Assembly: GCF_025717535.1 (NCBI RefSeq)
Contig: NZ_JAJIRO010000005.1
Location: 372,001-436,000, forward strand
DNA: 64,000 nucleotides
Source: Paucibacter sp. Y2R2-4
GTDB lineage: Bacteria > Pseudomonadota > Gammaproteobacteria > Burkholderiales > Burkholderiaceae_C
Direction: 5' to 3'
Shown here: piece by piece, positions 24,725-33,832 of the stretch
Layout: each line of letters begins with the position of its first letter
How positions within the stretch are numbered: the stretch's first letter is position 1
Made by a program: the position numbers and the translations under genes
Notes under the pieces: model-generated
What the model was told of the DNA's origin: nothing
The model's database searches: none
Seen by the model: the letters and a program-made list of their open reading frames with translations, nothing else

Positions 24725-25389
24725 ATTTGACGCTTTTTGATCTTGACGGCACCTTGATTCCGAACGATTCGGACCATGCTTTTGGTGCTTTTATGGTCGA
24801 TATCGGCTGGGCCAATGGTGAGCAGTGGCGCGAGCGCAATGACGAGTTCTATGCCCAGTACCAGGCCGGGCGCTTGGATCTGGATGGCTATATTGATTTC
24901 GCCACCGCCGTCTGGCGCAGCCGGCCTCTGGCCGAGGCGCATGCCGCCCGCGAGCGCTTCATGCAAGAAGTGATGGCGCCCATGCTGCAAGACAAGGCAC
25001 GCGCTTTGGTGCGCAAGCACTTAGATGCCGGCGATTTGGTGGCCATCGTCACCGCAACCAATGAATTTGTGACCGAACCGATTGCGCGCGCTTTTGAGGT
25101 GGAGCATCTCCTGGCGGTGCAACTGAAACGCGACGCCGAGGGGCGCTATCTGGGGGCGGTGCAGGGCGTGCCGTCCTACCAAGCAGGCAAGATCAGCCGA
25201 GTGCAAGACTGGTTGAAGGACTTGGGGCGACAATGGCAGGATTTCGAGCGCGTGACGTTTTACAGTGACTCGGTCAATGATTTGCCTCTTCTGGAATTGG
25301 TCAGCCACCCGGTGGCTACCAATCCGACGCCGGCCTTGACGGACATTGCGTCCGCCCGTGGTTGGCCCATTCTGAATCTGTTCGCATGA
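24721..25389 (+). CDS. HAD-superfamily phosphatase (subclass IB)
   Basis: Predicted phosphoserine phosphatase-like or small-molecule phosphatase, 222 residues. Motif I is FDLDGTLI (nucleophile Asp8, Asp10), motif II is VTATNEF, and motif III/IV is YSDSVNDLPLLELV. A helical cap lies between motifs I and II (about residues 20-95). It overlaps hda by four bases and pcnB by four bases, so it belongs to a tight hda-HAD-pcnB-folK operon. This order is common in beta-proteobacteria. The substrate is not predicted. Confidence 0.92.
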   Translation: MNLTLFDLDGTLIPNDSDHAFGAFMVDIGWANGEQWRERNDEFYAQYQAGRLDLDGYIDFATAVWRSRPLAEAHAARERFMQEVMAPMLQDKARALVRKHLDAGDLVAIVTATNEFVTEPIARAFEVEHLLAVQLKRDAEGRYLGAVQGVPSYQAGKISRVQDWLKDLGRQWQDFERVTFYSDSVNDLPLLELVSHPVATNPTPALTDIASARGWPILNLFA

Positions 25390-26987
25390 TCAAAAAATTC
25401 ATAGACAAGTTGCTGGGCAAGCCCTCTCTGGCCAAGGTGGCCAAAGTGGCGAAGCCCGCAACGGCGGGCAAAACTGCCTTGGGCAAGCGGGTTGAGGTGC
25501 AAGTGGCCGAGCACGGCATTGACCCCAGCCTCTTGGACGAGCGCGCGGTGCGCGTGGTGCAGACCCTCAGCGATGCGGGCTATGAGGCCTATATCGTCGG
25601 CGGTGCGGTGCGTGACTTGCTCTTGGGCATGCGCCCCAAGGACTTTGACGTGGCCACCAATGCCACGCCCGAGCAGGTCAAGGGTTTGTTCCGCCGCGCC
25701 TTCATCATCGGCCGGCGTTTCCGCATCGTGCATGTGGTTTACGGTCGCGGCCGTGAGCATGAGGTGATTGAGGTCTCCACTTTCCGTGCCTTGCTGGTCA
25801 ATGAGGGTGCCGAGCAAGTCGCCGGTAACGAGAAAACCTCGAAAGAAGAACTGGCCGGCAAGTCGCATGTGGTGGATGCTGCCGGTCGGGTTCTGCGGGA
25901 CAACGTCTGGGGCCCGCAGGTGGAAGATGCGGCGCGCCGCGACTTCACCGTCAATGCCTTGTATTACGACCCGCAGCGCCAATTGGTGGTGGACTACCAC
26001 GGCGGACTGGCCGATGCCAAGAAACGCGTGCTGCGCATGATTGGCGACCCCGAAACACGCTATCGCGAAGACCCGGTGCGTATCGTGCGTGCGGTGCGTT
26101 TCGCGGCCAAACTGGGCTTCGAGCTCGAGGCCAAGACGCGTGCGCCGATCAAGGCGATGTCGGAGTTGCTAGCCAATGTGCCGGCCTCGCGTTTGTTTGA
26201 CGAAATGATCAAGCTCTTGCAGACCGGGCACTCGCTGGCCAGTTTGGAAGAGTTGCGCAAGCAAGGTTTGGCGCGCGGCGTGTTCCCAATTCTTGACGCG
26301 ATGTTGGATGAAAGCGGTCAATTGGCCGAGGGCGTGCGTGGCAAGTTCATCCGCCAGGCTTTCGAAGATACCGATCTGCGTGTGTCCGAAGGGCGCGGCG
26401 TCTCGCCGAGCTTCATGCTGGCCTGCATGCTGTGGTTTGAAGTGCTGGAGCGTTGGACCCGCAACCGTGATGCAGGCGAACCCGCCATGCCGGCCCTGCA
26501 GCAGGCGATTGATACCGTCTTCGATGCGCGCATTGGCGATATCTCCGGTCGCGGCAAATTGGCCACCGATATGCGCGAAATCTGGATGATGCAGCCGCGC
26601 TTTGAGCGTCGTACCGGCAGTGGCGTCTACACCTTGGTCGAGCAACCGCGCTACCGGGCTGGCTTTGATTTCCTGCGTCTGCGCGCCGACGCGGGTGAGA
26701 TCGATGCGGCTCTGGCCGATTGGTGGGAAGACTTTGCCCTCGGCAGCGACGATGAGCGCGAGGCCTTGTTGACTGAAGCGCGCGAGGCTGACAAGCAGCA
26801 GCGCCGTTCCAGCGGAAAAGTGCACCAACTGCCGCGCAAGCCGAAAGCTCCGGATGATGCAGGCACCGAAGCGCCGGGCGAAGGTGAAGCTGAGCCTAAA
26901 GGGGAGGGCGCGCCCGCCAAGCGCCGCCGCCGTCGCCGCAAGCCGGCAGGTGCCAAGCCCGCAGCGGCGGGTGACAACGCCAGCTGA
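25386..26987 (+). CDS. pcnB: Poly(A) polymerase I
   Basis: Adds poly(A) tails to RNA 3' ends and so promotes decay. 533 residues. The nucleotidyltransferase head shows GGAVRDLLLG, DFDVATNA with the paired Asp residues, and RRFRIVHV; RRDFTVNALYYD and RIGDPETRYREDPVRI-type motifs follow. The last 60 residues are a very basic low-complexity tail with KRRRRRRKPAG, probably RNA-binding. Start overlaps the HAD gene stop (ATGA). Confidence 0.96.
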   Translation: MIKKFIDKLLGKPSLAKVAKVAKPATAGKTALGKRVEVQVAEHGIDPSLLDERAVRVVQTLSDAGYEAYIVGGAVRDLLLGMRPKDFDVATNATPEQVKGLFRRAFIIGRRFRIVHVVYGRGREHEVIEVSTFRALLVNEGAEQVAGNEKTSKEELAGKSHVVDAAGRVLRDNVWGPQVEDAARRDFTVNALYYDPQRQLVVDYHGGLADAKKRVLRMIGDPETRYREDPVRIVRAVRFAAKLGFELEAKTRAPIKAMSELLANVPASRLFDEMIKLLQTGHSLASLEELRKQGLARGVFPILDAMLDESGQLAEGVRGKFIRQAFEDTDLRVSEGRGVSPSFMLACMLWFEVLERWTRNRDAGEPAMPALQQAIDTVFDARIGDISGRGKLATDMREIWMMQPRFERRTGSGVYTLVEQPRYRAGFDFLRLRADAGEIDAALADWWEDFALGSDDEREALLTEAREADKQQRRSSGKVHQLPRKPKAPDDAGTEAPGEGEAEPKGEGAPAKRRRRRRKPAGAKPAAAGDNAS

Positions 26988-27515
26988 ATGAGCCGAAGTC
27001 TGAGCGCGAGTTCGCAAGAACTCTTGGAACTGGCCTATATCGGCCTGGGTGCCAATCTGGGTGATCTGGCACTGACACTTCGACAAGCCCTCCAGGCTTT
27101 GGCCGTTTTGCCACAGTCGCGCTTGGTGGCCGTGTCGAGTGCCTATCGCAGCGCCCCCATCGAGGCCGGTGGCCCCGATTATTTGAATGCCGTCGCAGCG
27201 CTTGAGACGTCCCTGCCGCCGCAAGACTTGTTGCAGGCTTTGCAAGCGATTGAACTGCAGCACGGACGTGAGCGCCCCTACATCAATGCCCCGCGGACCT
27301 TGGATCTGGACCTTTTGCTCTATGGTCAGGCCTCGATCCTGACGGCAAGCCTGACCGTGCCGCATCCTCGGCTGGGGCAGCGGGCCTTTGTCCTGCATCC
27401 CTTGTTGGAGCTTTCTCCTGGGCTTAGCGCCCCGGGCTTGGGCATATTGGCGGACTTGTTGCCTGCCGTCGCAGAGCAGCCCATTGAGCGGCTGTCGCTG
27501 TCTTTGATCGACTGA
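26988..27515 (+). CDS. folK: 6-hydroxymethyl-7,8-dihydropterin pyrophosphokinase
   Basis: Transfers pyrophosphate from ATP to 6-hydroxymethyl-dihydropterin in folate synthesis; 175 residues, cytoplasmic. Motifs: IGLGANLGD, SSAYRSAPI, PDYLNAV, the HPPK signature APRTLDLDLLLYG and VPHPRLGQRAFVLHPL. The start codon directly follows the pcnB stop (TGA-ATG), as is usual for this gene pair. Confidence 0.97.
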   Translation: MSRSLSASSQELLELAYIGLGANLGDLALTLRQALQALAVLPQSRLVAVSSAYRSAPIEAGGPDYLNAVAALETSLPPQDLLQALQAIELQHGRERPYINAPRTLDLDLLLYGQASILTASLTVPHPRLGQRAFVLHPLLELSPGLSAPGLGILADLLPAVAEQPIERLSLSLID

Positions 27516-27563
27516 TCAGCCCGGTAAGCGGGCGCTGCAATTACACTCTCGCCCTTGCTTTGT

Positions 27564-27581
27564 GTGACAAAGCGATGACGA
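27564..27581 (-). promoter_or_regulatory. PHO-box-like direct repeat before DUF47-pit
   Basis: On the minus strand TCGTCAT-CGCT-TTGTCAC, two copies resembling the CTGTCAT half-site with the four-base gap expected for PhoB dimers. It lies 67 bases before the DUF47 start. Each half-site matches at about five of seven bases, so it is only a candidate. Confidence 0.3.
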
Positions 27582-27647
27582 ATATGTGAATTGCGCGCTT
27601 TTTGGCGAGAAATGGTCTTTGCCGCGCGCCACCGGAGACTCCTGAAA

Positions 27648-28295
27648 ATGTTTTTCAGCAAGCTTTTGCCCCGTGAGGGCAATTTTTTCGAACTCTTCAA
27701 TGAGCATGGGGCCAAAATCACGGAAGGGGCGCGCTCCTTCATGCTGATGTTGAACAACTATGACGACCTGACGTTGCGCGAGAAGTACGCGGCCGAGGTT
27801 GATGCTGCTGAGCATCAGGCGGACCGGGTGACGGCCGAGGTCAACCGTCAGTTGCACCGCACCTTCATCACGCCGATCGATCGCGAGCAGATTCACGGTC
27901 TGATCAATTCGATGGACGACATTGTCGATCTGCTGCAAGACGCGACCGAGACGCTGTCGCTGTATGACGTGCGTCGAATCCCTGCGGATGTGGTGCGTTT
28001 GGGTGAGTTGAGCGTCAAGTGCTGCGAGCGGGTGCAGCATGCGGTGTCTTTGTTGCCCAAGCTGAGCGAACCGACGACGGCCGAGGCGGCCATCAAGACT
28101 TGCGAAGAGATCGACAAGCTGGAGTCGGATGCTGATCGCGTAATGCGTTCAGCCATGTCGCGTCTGTTCCGCGAAGAGCCTGATGTGCGCGAGCTGATCA
28201 AGCTGAAAGCGATCTATGAGCAGTTGGAGTCCATCTCTGATCGTTGCGAAGATGTGGCCAACTTGATCGAGGGCATCGTCCTCGAGAACTCCTGA
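27648..28295 (+). CDS. DUF47 protein, PhoU-like accessory of the Pit transporter
   Basis: Helical cytoplasmic protein of 215 residues of the DUF47/PhoU-like family. Typical blocks are the N-terminal FFSKLLPREGNFFELF and the repeated E-x(3)-D-type metal-binding helices, with HQADRVTAEV, DREQIHGLINSMDDIVDLL and ISDRCEDVANLIEGI. It sits eleven bases upstream of pit, a pairing that is common in many bacteria, where the protein is thought to control phosphate uptake. I chose the ATG at 27648 with GGAG upstream; an in-frame ATG at 27591 precedes it. Confidence 0.93.
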   Translation: MFFSKLLPREGNFFELFNEHGAKITEGARSFMLMLNNYDDLTLREKYAAEVDAAEHQADRVTAEVNRQLHRTFITPIDREQIHGLINSMDDIVDLLQDATETLSLYDVRRIPADVVRLGELSVKCCERVQHAVSLLPKLSEPTTAEAAIKTCEEIDKLESDADRVMRSAMSRLFREEPDVRELIKLKAIYEQLESISDRCEDVANLIEGIVLENS

Positions 28296-28305
28296 GTCGC
28301 CCGCG

Positions 28306-29316
28306 ATGGAATCGGTTCAGGTAGCCTTTTGGGTTGTCGCGCTGCTGGTCGTTTTGGCCATCTTGTTTGACTTCATGAATGGGTTTCATGACGCCGCCAA
28401 CTCGATTGCGACGGTGGTGTCGACCGGCGTATTGAAGCCTCAACAAGCGGTTTTGTTTGCTGCGTTTTTCAATGTCTTGGCGATCAGTTTCTTTCAGCTG
28501 AAGGTGGCGGCCACCATCGGCAAAGGCATTGTGGATCCGGGCATCGTTGATCACCATGTGATCTTTGGTGCTTTGATTGGCGCCATCACCTGGAACGTCA
28601 TCACCTGGTGGTACGGCATCCCCTCCAGTTCCTCCCACGCCTTGATTGGCGGCATTGTGGGGGCCGTGGTGGCCAAAAGTGGCACGGGTGCCCTGGTGGC
28701 CGGCGGTGTGCTGAAGACGGTGCTGTTCATCTTCGTCTCGCCCTTGCTCGGTTTTTTGCTGGGTTCGCTATTGATGGTGGTCGTGGCTTGGCTGTTCAGG
28801 CGCAGCTCGCCACTGCTGGTGGATAACTGGTTCAGGCGTTTGCAGCTAGTGTCGGCCGGGCTTTACAGCTTGGGTCATGGTGGCAATGACGCGCAAAAAA
28901 CCATCGGCTTGATCTGGATGCTTTTGGTCGCTTCCGGCTATATGGCGGCGCAGGACAAGAGCCCGCCGAGCTGGGTGATCTATGCCTGCTATATGGCCAT
29001 CGGTTTGGGCACCATGTTTGGCGGCTGGCGCATTGTGCGAACCATGGGCCAGAAGATCACCAAGCTCAAGCCTGTGGGCGGCTTTTGTGCTGAAACAGGC
29101 GGTGCCATCACTTTGTTCTTGGCGACGGCGCTGGGTATTCCGGTCTCCACCACGCACACCATCACGGGCGCTATCGTGGGCGTTGGCTCGGTGCAGCGGG
29201 CCTCATCGGTGCGCTGGGGGGTGGCCGGCAATATTGTGTGGGCTTGGATCTTTACGATTCCCGCTTCGGCCTTTGTGGCTGGCGTTTGCTACTGGATCAG
29301 CTTCGTATTGTTCTGA
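28306..29316 (+). CDS. pit: Inorganic phosphate transporter Pit
   Basis: Low-affinity phosphate (metal-phosphate)/H+ symporter, PiT family, 336 residues with about 10-11 membrane segments. The two inverted family repeats show FDFMNGFHDAANSIATVVSTG near the start and LGHGGNDAQKTIG in the middle, plus GIPSSSSHALIGG and GIPVSTTHTITGA, all expected in PiT proteins. Forms an operon with the DUF47 gene upstream. Confidence 0.96.
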   Translation: MESVQVAFWVVALLVVLAILFDFMNGFHDAANSIATVVSTGVLKPQQAVLFAAFFNVLAISFFQLKVAATIGKGIVDPGIVDHHVIFGALIGAITWNVITWWYGIPSSSSHALIGGIVGAVVAKSGTGALVAGGVLKTVLFIFVSPLLGFLLGSLLMVVVAWLFRRSSPLLVDNWFRRLQLVSAGLYSLGHGGNDAQKTIGLIWMLLVASGYMAAQDKSPPSWVIYACYMAIGLGTMFGGWRIVRTMGQKITKLKPVGGFCAETGGAITLFLATALGIPVSTTHTITGAIVGVGSVQRASSVRWGVAGNIVWAWIFTIPASAFVAGVCYWISFVLF

Positions 29317-29391
29317 GTCGTCAGTGGCGCAGAGCAGGGCGTGGGCATTCAATGAATGGTGTGGCTGCTAAGTCAAGCTCGCAAAGAAATA

Positions 29392-29418
29392 GAAATGGGC
29401 CTTCGGGCCCATTTCTTT
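29392..29418. terminator. Bidirectional terminator between pit and the TM2 gene
   Basis: GAAATGGGCC-TTCG-GGCCCATTTC, ten-base arms with a UUCG loop, flanked by AAAGAAATA on the left and TTTCTATTT on the right, so it can act in both directions. It ends at the stop codon of the convergent TM2 gene. Confidence 0.85.
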
Positions 29419-29901
29419 CTATTTGCTATTCGGCAGGTTCGAATTGGCTGGATTGGTGGGGTCGGCAGAGGCTGGACTCTCCACTTGATTTTCAAAATAG
29501 CGTTGAGCGCTGAATGCAATGGTGGACATCAAGCAGATGCCGCCCATCATCACGCAGGCGATGACAGCGATGATGACCGCCCATCCACTGGGTCGAATCG
29601 TCTGATCGGGATTGTGCTTGGCGTTCCAGTCCGCATCTGAGCTCAGGCCGTAGACGATGCCGGTGATGGCGGCGTTGACCAGCATCAGCCCCAGGATGGG
29701 AATCAGGATCCAGGCCAGTCGATCATCTTGGCCCAGCAGATCCATGCGCTGAACGCCATAAAGTCCGACCAAGGTGGGCCAGGGGTGCAGCCAGCCCCAT
29801 TTGTCGCTGAGGCCATACAGATAAAAGCGGTGCAAGCCAAAGCTGCCCAACAGCAGGGCCAGCCAAGTGGCAATGGTTTTTGATTTGTAGTTCTGGCTCA
29901 T
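29419..29901 (-). CDS. TM2 domain membrane protein
   Basis: Small membrane protein (160 residues). The N-terminal half carries the TM2 signature: a basic lead, ATWLALLLGSFGLHRFYLYG, then a second hydrophobic region (LAWILIPILGLMLVNAAITGIVYGL). A third segment, WAVIIAVIACVMMGGICLM, follows. The C-terminal tail is Asn/Pro-rich (NPANSNLPNSK). I chose the ATG at 29901. The GNAT gene lies only eight bases upstream on the same strand and probably shares its transcript. Function unknown. Confidence 0.82.
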   Translation of the reverse strand: MSQNYKSKTIATWLALLLGSFGLHRFYLYGLSDKWGWLHPWPTLVGLYGVQRMDLLGQDDRLAWILIPILGLMLVNAAITGIVYGLSSDADWNAKHNPDQTIRPSGWAVIIAVIACVMMGGICLMSTIAFSAQRYFENQVESPASADPTNPANSNLPNSK

Positions 29902-29909
29902 GGGGCGTC

Positions 29910-30461
29910 TCATTCTGGTTGGCTTTGGTCGCCTTGACCCAGAGGGCGCTGCATCATCACCACATCCAGCCAGCGGCCGAACTTCCAGCCGGCGCTGTGC
30001 AAAGTGCCGCTCGCTTGGAAGCCTAGCGATTGATGCAAACCAATTGAGCCCTTGTTCTCGGAGTCACCAATCACGGCCAGCATTTGTCGCGCTCCAGCTT
30101 GTTCGCAGCGAGCAATCAGTTCCGCGAGCAGTAAGCGACCCAAGCCTTTGCCTTGTTGGTTGGGGTGCAAATAGATCGAGTCTTCGACGCAAAAGCGGTA
30201 AGCCAGGCGAGGGCGAAAATAGTTGGCGTAGGCATAGCCCAGCACCTGACCCTCGGCTTCAGCGACCACCCAAGGCAGTTGCCGGCTCAAAACTTCTGCG
30301 CGCCGTTTGCCCATTTCTTCGATAGACGGCGCTTCGGTCTCAAAAGTGCCGGTCCCATGTGCGACGGCATAGCCATAAATGGCCTGAATGGCCTGCAAAT
30401 CTGCCTCGCGACTCGGTCGAATCAGCACTTGGGCTGGAATTTTGGATTTTTCTGTGTTCAT
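29910..30461 (-). CDS. GNAT N-acetyltransferase (phosphinothricin acetyltransferase-like)
   Basis: Acetyl-CoA-dependent N-acetyltransferase, 183 residues, of the Pat/MddA group that acetylates amino-acid analogues such as phosphinothricin or methionine sulfoximine. Visible: VLIRPSREADLQAIQAIYGYAV at the start (strand 1, helix 1), FETEAPS, WVVAEAEGQVLGYAYA, the acetyl-CoA loop PNQQGKGLGRLLL, and IGDSENKGSIGLHQSLGF. The ATG at 30461 was chosen; an earlier ATG gives extra unconserved residues. The start region has a TATAAT/TATAAA element on both strands. Confidence 0.87.
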   Translation of the reverse strand: MNTEKSKIPAQVLIRPSREADLQAIQAIYGYAVAHGTGTFETEAPSIEEMGKRRAEVLSRQLPWVVAEAEGQVLGYAYANYFRPRLAYRFCVEDSIYLHPNQQGKGLGRLLLAELIARCEQAGARQMLAVIGDSENKGSIGLHQSLGFQASGTLHSAGWKFGRWLDVVMMQRPLGQGDQSQPE

Positions 30462-30488
30462 GACTGTGCCGAGTTGAATGTCCGAGTT

Positions 30489-30494
30489 TATAAT
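30489..30494 (+). promoter_or_regulatory. Candidate -10 element (TATAAT) upstream of rpsP
   Basis: A perfect TATAAT 224 bases before the rpsP start, with a TTGAAT 9 bases upstream (too close) and no clear -35 at 17 bases. Because the sequence GTTTATAATG is nearly symmetrical it could serve either rpsP or, read on the minus strand as TATAAA, the GNAT gene. A long rpsP leader would result. Confidence 0.3.
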
Positions 30495-30717
30495 GCTGGG
30501 TTTTGGCCCTGGTCGAATAGTCACAAATTCTGCAGCAATTGCGGGTGAGGGGCGATTCGGCGTATCTACAGGTCCAACCACGGCGGCTGCGGTTTAAGTG
30601 CTTGTTTGTGCATGACTTTGAGTGATGTGCGCGGGCTTTGGGCTGAAGCGCTACCCCGATCTATTCGCCCTGAGTGTCTCCTGGTGCGATGGATGCAATA
30701 GATTCATAGGAAACATC

Positions 30718-30969
30718 ATGGTTGTAATTCGTCTGGCTCGCGGCGGCTCCAAGAAGCGCCCCTTCTACAACATCGTCGTGGCAAACAGCCAAATGCGCCG
30801 TGACGGCCGCTTCATCGAGCGCGTGGGTTTCTACAACCCCGTGGCTTCCGGTGCTGCTGAGCCGCTGCGCGTCGCTATGGACCGCGTTAACTACTGGATC
30901 GGTGTTGGCGCTCAGTTGTCGCCGACCGTCGAACGTCTGGTGACCCAGGCCAAGAAGGCCGCCGTCTAA
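30718..30969 (+). CDS. rpsP: Ribosomal protein S16
   Basis: Small-subunit protein of 83 residues. It opens with [20 protein letters not shown] and contains [18 protein letters not shown] and [18 protein letters not shown], all S16 hallmarks. AGGAAAC lies just upstream. First gene of the conserved rpsP-rimM-trmD-rplS operon. Confidence 0.98.
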   Translation: MVVIRLARGGSKKRPFYNIVVANSQMRRDGRFIERVGFYNPVASGAAEPLRVAMDRVNYWIGVGAQLSPTVERLVTQAKKAAV

Positions 30970-30989
30970 ATCGACGCAGACCTTTTGAA

Positions 30990-31607
30990 ATGACAAGATC
31001 ACCCGCCGAAACCCGCTCCACGCCTGCCGCCTCAGACGAGTTGGCTTGGCCTGAAGACGCGATTGAGGTCGGGTGCATTCTTGATGCCTGGGGCGTCAAG
31101 GGCTGGTTCAAGGTGCAAGCCTATTCCAGCGATGCCCAGGCGCTGTTCTCCTCGCGGCGCTGGTTTCTCCGTGCGCCCGAGGGCAACGGCCCTGTCGTGG
31201 CACGCGCCAAGCCGCTGCCTCGATTGCTGAAAATTCTCTTGGTTCGCGAACATGGCGAGGGCATTGTGGCCAACGCCCAAGACATCGCGGACCGAAACCA
31301 AGCTGAAGCCTTGCGCGGTGCGCGCATCTTCATCTCGCGCTCAGCCTTCCCCAGCGCCAACCCAGATGAGTATTACTGGGTCGATTTGATTGGCCTGACG
31401 GTCATCAATCGCCAAGGTGAGACTTTGGGTGTGGTGGAAGGCTTGATTGATGCTGGCCCGCACAGCGTGCTGCGCATCACGCCTCCGGGCCTGGATGCTC
31501 CGGTGAAACCGGATCAAGAGCGTCTGGTGCCTTTTGTGTCGGCCTTTGTTGACGACGTGGATCTGGAGCAGCGCCAGATCACGGTCGACTGGGGTCTGGA
31601 CTACTGA
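30990..31607 (+). CDS. rimM: Ribosome maturation factor RimM
   Basis: Needed for maturation of the 30S head; binds S19. 205 residues: N-terminal RimM barrel with [18 protein letters not shown], then a PRC-barrel domain with [23 protein letters not shown] and the conserved [23 protein letters not shown]. Second in the rpsP operon. Confidence 0.96.
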   Translation: MTRSPAETRSTPAASDELAWPEDAIEVGCILDAWGVKGWFKVQAYSSDAQALFSSRRWFLRAPEGNGPVVARAKPLPRLLKILLVREHGEGIVANAQDIADRNQAEALRGARIFISRSAFPSANPDEYYWVDLIGLTVINRQGETLGVVEGLIDAGPHSVLRITPPGLDAPVKPDQERLVPFVSAFVDDVDLEQRQITVDWGLDY

Positions 31608-31639
31608 TTCGGGCCGAACTTCTTTCGGTTCAGCGCAGC

Positions 31640-32434
31640 ATGCGCTTTGATGTCATCACCCTTTTTCCGGAATTGTTCGGGCCGCATCTGAGCCAGGGCG
31701 TGACACGCCGTGCGTTCGAGTCGCGCCAGGTCGATGTGAACCTGTGGCAGTTGCGCGATTTCGCTGATGACAACTATCGCCGTGTCGATGATCGCCCTTA
31801 CGGCGGTGGACCGGGCATGGTCATGTTGGTGGAGCCCTTGGAGCGTGCATTGGCAGCGGCCAAGTCCGCTCGTGTCGAGGCGAAGGCCGAGGTCGGTGCG
31901 CCCGCCATCATCCATTTCAGTCCGACCGGTCGTCCCATCACCCAAAGCCTGGTTGAGGAACTGGCGGGTGGGTCCGGCGGTGTCCTGCTGTGCGGCCGCT
32001 ACGAGGGCATGGATCAGCGTTTTCTTGATCGTCATGTCACGCTGGAATTGAGCCTGGGTGACTTTGTTCTGTCCGGCGGCGAACTGCCGGCACTGGCTTT
32101 GTTGGATGCCATTGCGCGCTTGCAAGAAGGCGTACTGAACGATGCGCAGTCGCACCAGCAAGACAGTTTTTCGGAAGGCCTGCTGGATTGCCCACATTAC
32201 AGCCGGCCCGAGGTTCTGAGCGGTATGCCGGGGCAAAGCGAATCGCTGGCTGTTCCGGAGGTCCTGCTATCAGGACATCACGCCAAGATTGCGCGTTGGC
32301 GGCGCGAGCGGGCTTTGGAGATCACGGCGCGCCGCAGGCCTGAATTGATCCAAGCGGCCCGCGCGGCCGGCCGCTTAAGCAAGGCCGACGAGCGTTTTTT
32401 GACTGAGATGGCGCAGGTTGCGTCCAAAGCCTAG
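31640..32434 (+). CDS. trmD: tRNA (guanine-N1)-methyltransferase
   Basis: Makes m1G37 in tRNAs using S-adenosylmethionine, to prevent frameshifting. 264 residues with the SPOUT knot: [13 protein letters not shown] start, [25 protein letters not shown] and [13 protein letters not shown], the SAM-binding trefoil motifs. C-terminal part has [15 protein letters not shown]. Third in the operon. Confidence 0.98.
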   Translation: MRFDVITLFPELFGPHLSQGVTRRAFESRQVDVNLWQLRDFADDNYRRVDDRPYGGGPGMVMLVEPLERALAAAKSARVEAKAEVGAPAIIHFSPTGRPITQSLVEELAGGSGGVLLCGRYEGMDQRFLDRHVTLELSLGDFVLSGGELPALALLDAIARLQEGVLNDAQSHQQDSFSEGLLDCPHYSRPEVLSGMPGQSESLAVPEVLLSGHHAKIARWRRERALEITARRRPELIQAARAAGRLSKADERFLTEMAQVASKA

Positions 32435-32454
32435 GCGAAAGTCGCGATTCGGGC

Positions 32455-32460
32455 TATACT
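32455..32460 (+). promoter_or_regulatory. Possible -10 element in the trmD-rplS gap
   Basis: TATACT 134 bases before rplS. The 159-base gap between trmD and rplS is long for this operon and may hold an internal promoter, but no matching -35 is evident. Confidence 0.25.
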
Positions 32461-32593
32461 TGCGGGCTGTCCGATCCTCTGGTGGGTGGGTTTAGGGCCA
32501 ATCGATAATTTGTCGATGGGTTCAAAAGCATTGAGTTTGGTCCCCGTGTTGGGGGATCAACGCCCGCGCCGCCATGATCACTAGGAGAACTCT

Positions 32594-32947
32594 GTGGACT
32601 TGATCCAAACCCTTGAGCAAGAAGAAATTGCTCGTCTGAACAAGACATTCCCGACCTATTGCCCTGGCGACACGGTCATCGTGAGCGTCAACGTCGTTGA
32701 AGGCACACGCAAGCGCGTGCAGGCTTTTGAAGGCGTGGTGATCGCCAAGCGTAACCGTGGCCTGAACTCCAGCTTCATCGTGCGCAAGATCTCCAACGGC
32801 GAAGGCGTGGAGCGTACGTTCCAGCTGTACAGCCCGCTGATCGCTTCGATCGAAGTCAAGCGTCGTGGCGATGTTCGCCGCGCCAAGCTGTATTACTTGC
32901 GCGACCGTTCGGGCAAGTCGGCTCGAATCAAGGAAAAATTGGGCTGA
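32594..32947 (+). CDS. rplS: Ribosomal protein L19
   Basis: Large-subunit protein at the 30S interface, 117 residues, starting with GTG ([16 protein letters not shown]) behind AGGAG. Typical blocks: [40 protein letters not shown] and [12 protein letters not shown]. Last gene of the rpsP operon, followed by a terminator. Confidence 0.98.
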   Translation: MDLIQTLEQEEIARLNKTFPTYCPGDTVIVSVNVVEGTRKRVQAFEGVVIAKRNRGLNSSFIVRKISNGEGVERTFQLYSPLIASIEVKRRGDVRRAKLYYLRDRSGKSARIKEKLG

Positions 32948-33009
32948 TCTTCGGATCACCCGGATGGCGCTTTGCCGCCATCCCTGCTCGCAGCTCGCTG
33001 CCAGCAAGC

Positions 33010-33038
33010 AAAGCCGCCTTCGGGCGGCTTTGTCGTTT
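33010..33038 (+). terminator. Terminator of the rpsP-rplS operon
   Basis: AAAGCCGCC-TTCG-GGCGGCTTT (33010-33031), nine-base arms with a UUCG loop, then GTCGTTTT. Confidence 0.8.
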
Positions 33039-33108
33039 TCGAGGCGAATGTGAAGGCTTCGGACTTTGGCCTTCTATTGGAGCTTTGAACAAGCCCTATG
33101 CTTCAGTC

Positions 33109-33804
33109 ATGAGTCGTCCCCCCATTCTTGATCCCCAGGCGGTTCCCGTGACCGGCCTTGACGCCCATTTGCCCCCGGTGCCCGCCGAGCGTTTGCAACT
33201 TAGCTTTTTGCGTCAACGTTTCGCGCATCCACCTCAATGGCAAGCCGAGATCGCAGGTGACGGCGCTCAATGGACGCAGCGCGACCCAGCTGCCGCGGCA
33301 GTCCTCTTGCCTTTGGTGATGCGCGAGCAGGGACTGAGCTTGTTGCTGACGCGCCGCTCTGAACAACTGCGAGATCATGCGGGCCAAATCAGCTTTCCGG
33401 GCGGGCGTGTCGAGCCGGAGGACGAGTCGATCGAAGCGGCCGCCCTGCGGGAAGCAGAAGAAGAGATTGGCCTGAGCCGTGACTATGTTGAAGTCTTGGG
33501 GCAACTGCCGGTCTACAGCACCGTCACCGCCTTCCAAGTCACACCGGTCGTCGCCTTGGTGCGTCCGGGTTTCGATTTGCGCTTGGACGGCATGGAGGTC
33601 GCCGAGGCTTTCGAAGTTCCTTTGCATTTCTTGATGACGCCTGCCCATCATCAGCACCACCGTTTTGAATATGCGGGCGGGCAGCGTCAGTTTTTATCGA
33701 TGCCTTGGCGCAACAGCGAGCATCCCGGCGAGCCTCGGGATTACTTTATTTGGGGCGCGACAGCCGCCATGCTGCGCAACTTCTACCGTTTCCTTTCGGC
33801 TTGA
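33109..33804 (+). CDS. CoA pyrophosphatase, NUDIX family
   Basis: NUDIX hydrolase of 231 residues that is likely to cleave coenzyme A into 3',5'-ADP and phosphopantetheine. The NUDIX box (GGRVEPEDESIEAAALREAEEEIGL region, positions about 100-125) is complete, with the preceding HAGQISFPGG motif typical of CoA pyrophosphatases. The start at the ATG 33109 was chosen; a TTG at 33085 is an alternative. The CobD-like gene follows 28 bases later. Confidence 0.9.
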   Translation: MSRPPILDPQAVPVTGLDAHLPPVPAERLQLSFLRQRFAHPPQWQAEIAGDGAQWTQRDPAAAAVLLPLVMREQGLSLLLTRRSEQLRDHAGQISFPGGRVEPEDESIEAAALREAEEEIGLSRDYVEVLGQLPVYSTVTAFQVTPVVALVRPGFDLRLDGMEVAEAFEVPLHFLMTPAHHQHHRFEYAGGQRQFLSMPWRNSEHPGEPRDYFIWGATAAMLRNFYRFLSA

Positions 33805-33832
33805 GGCGCGACGCCCGCTATCATCCCCGGCC

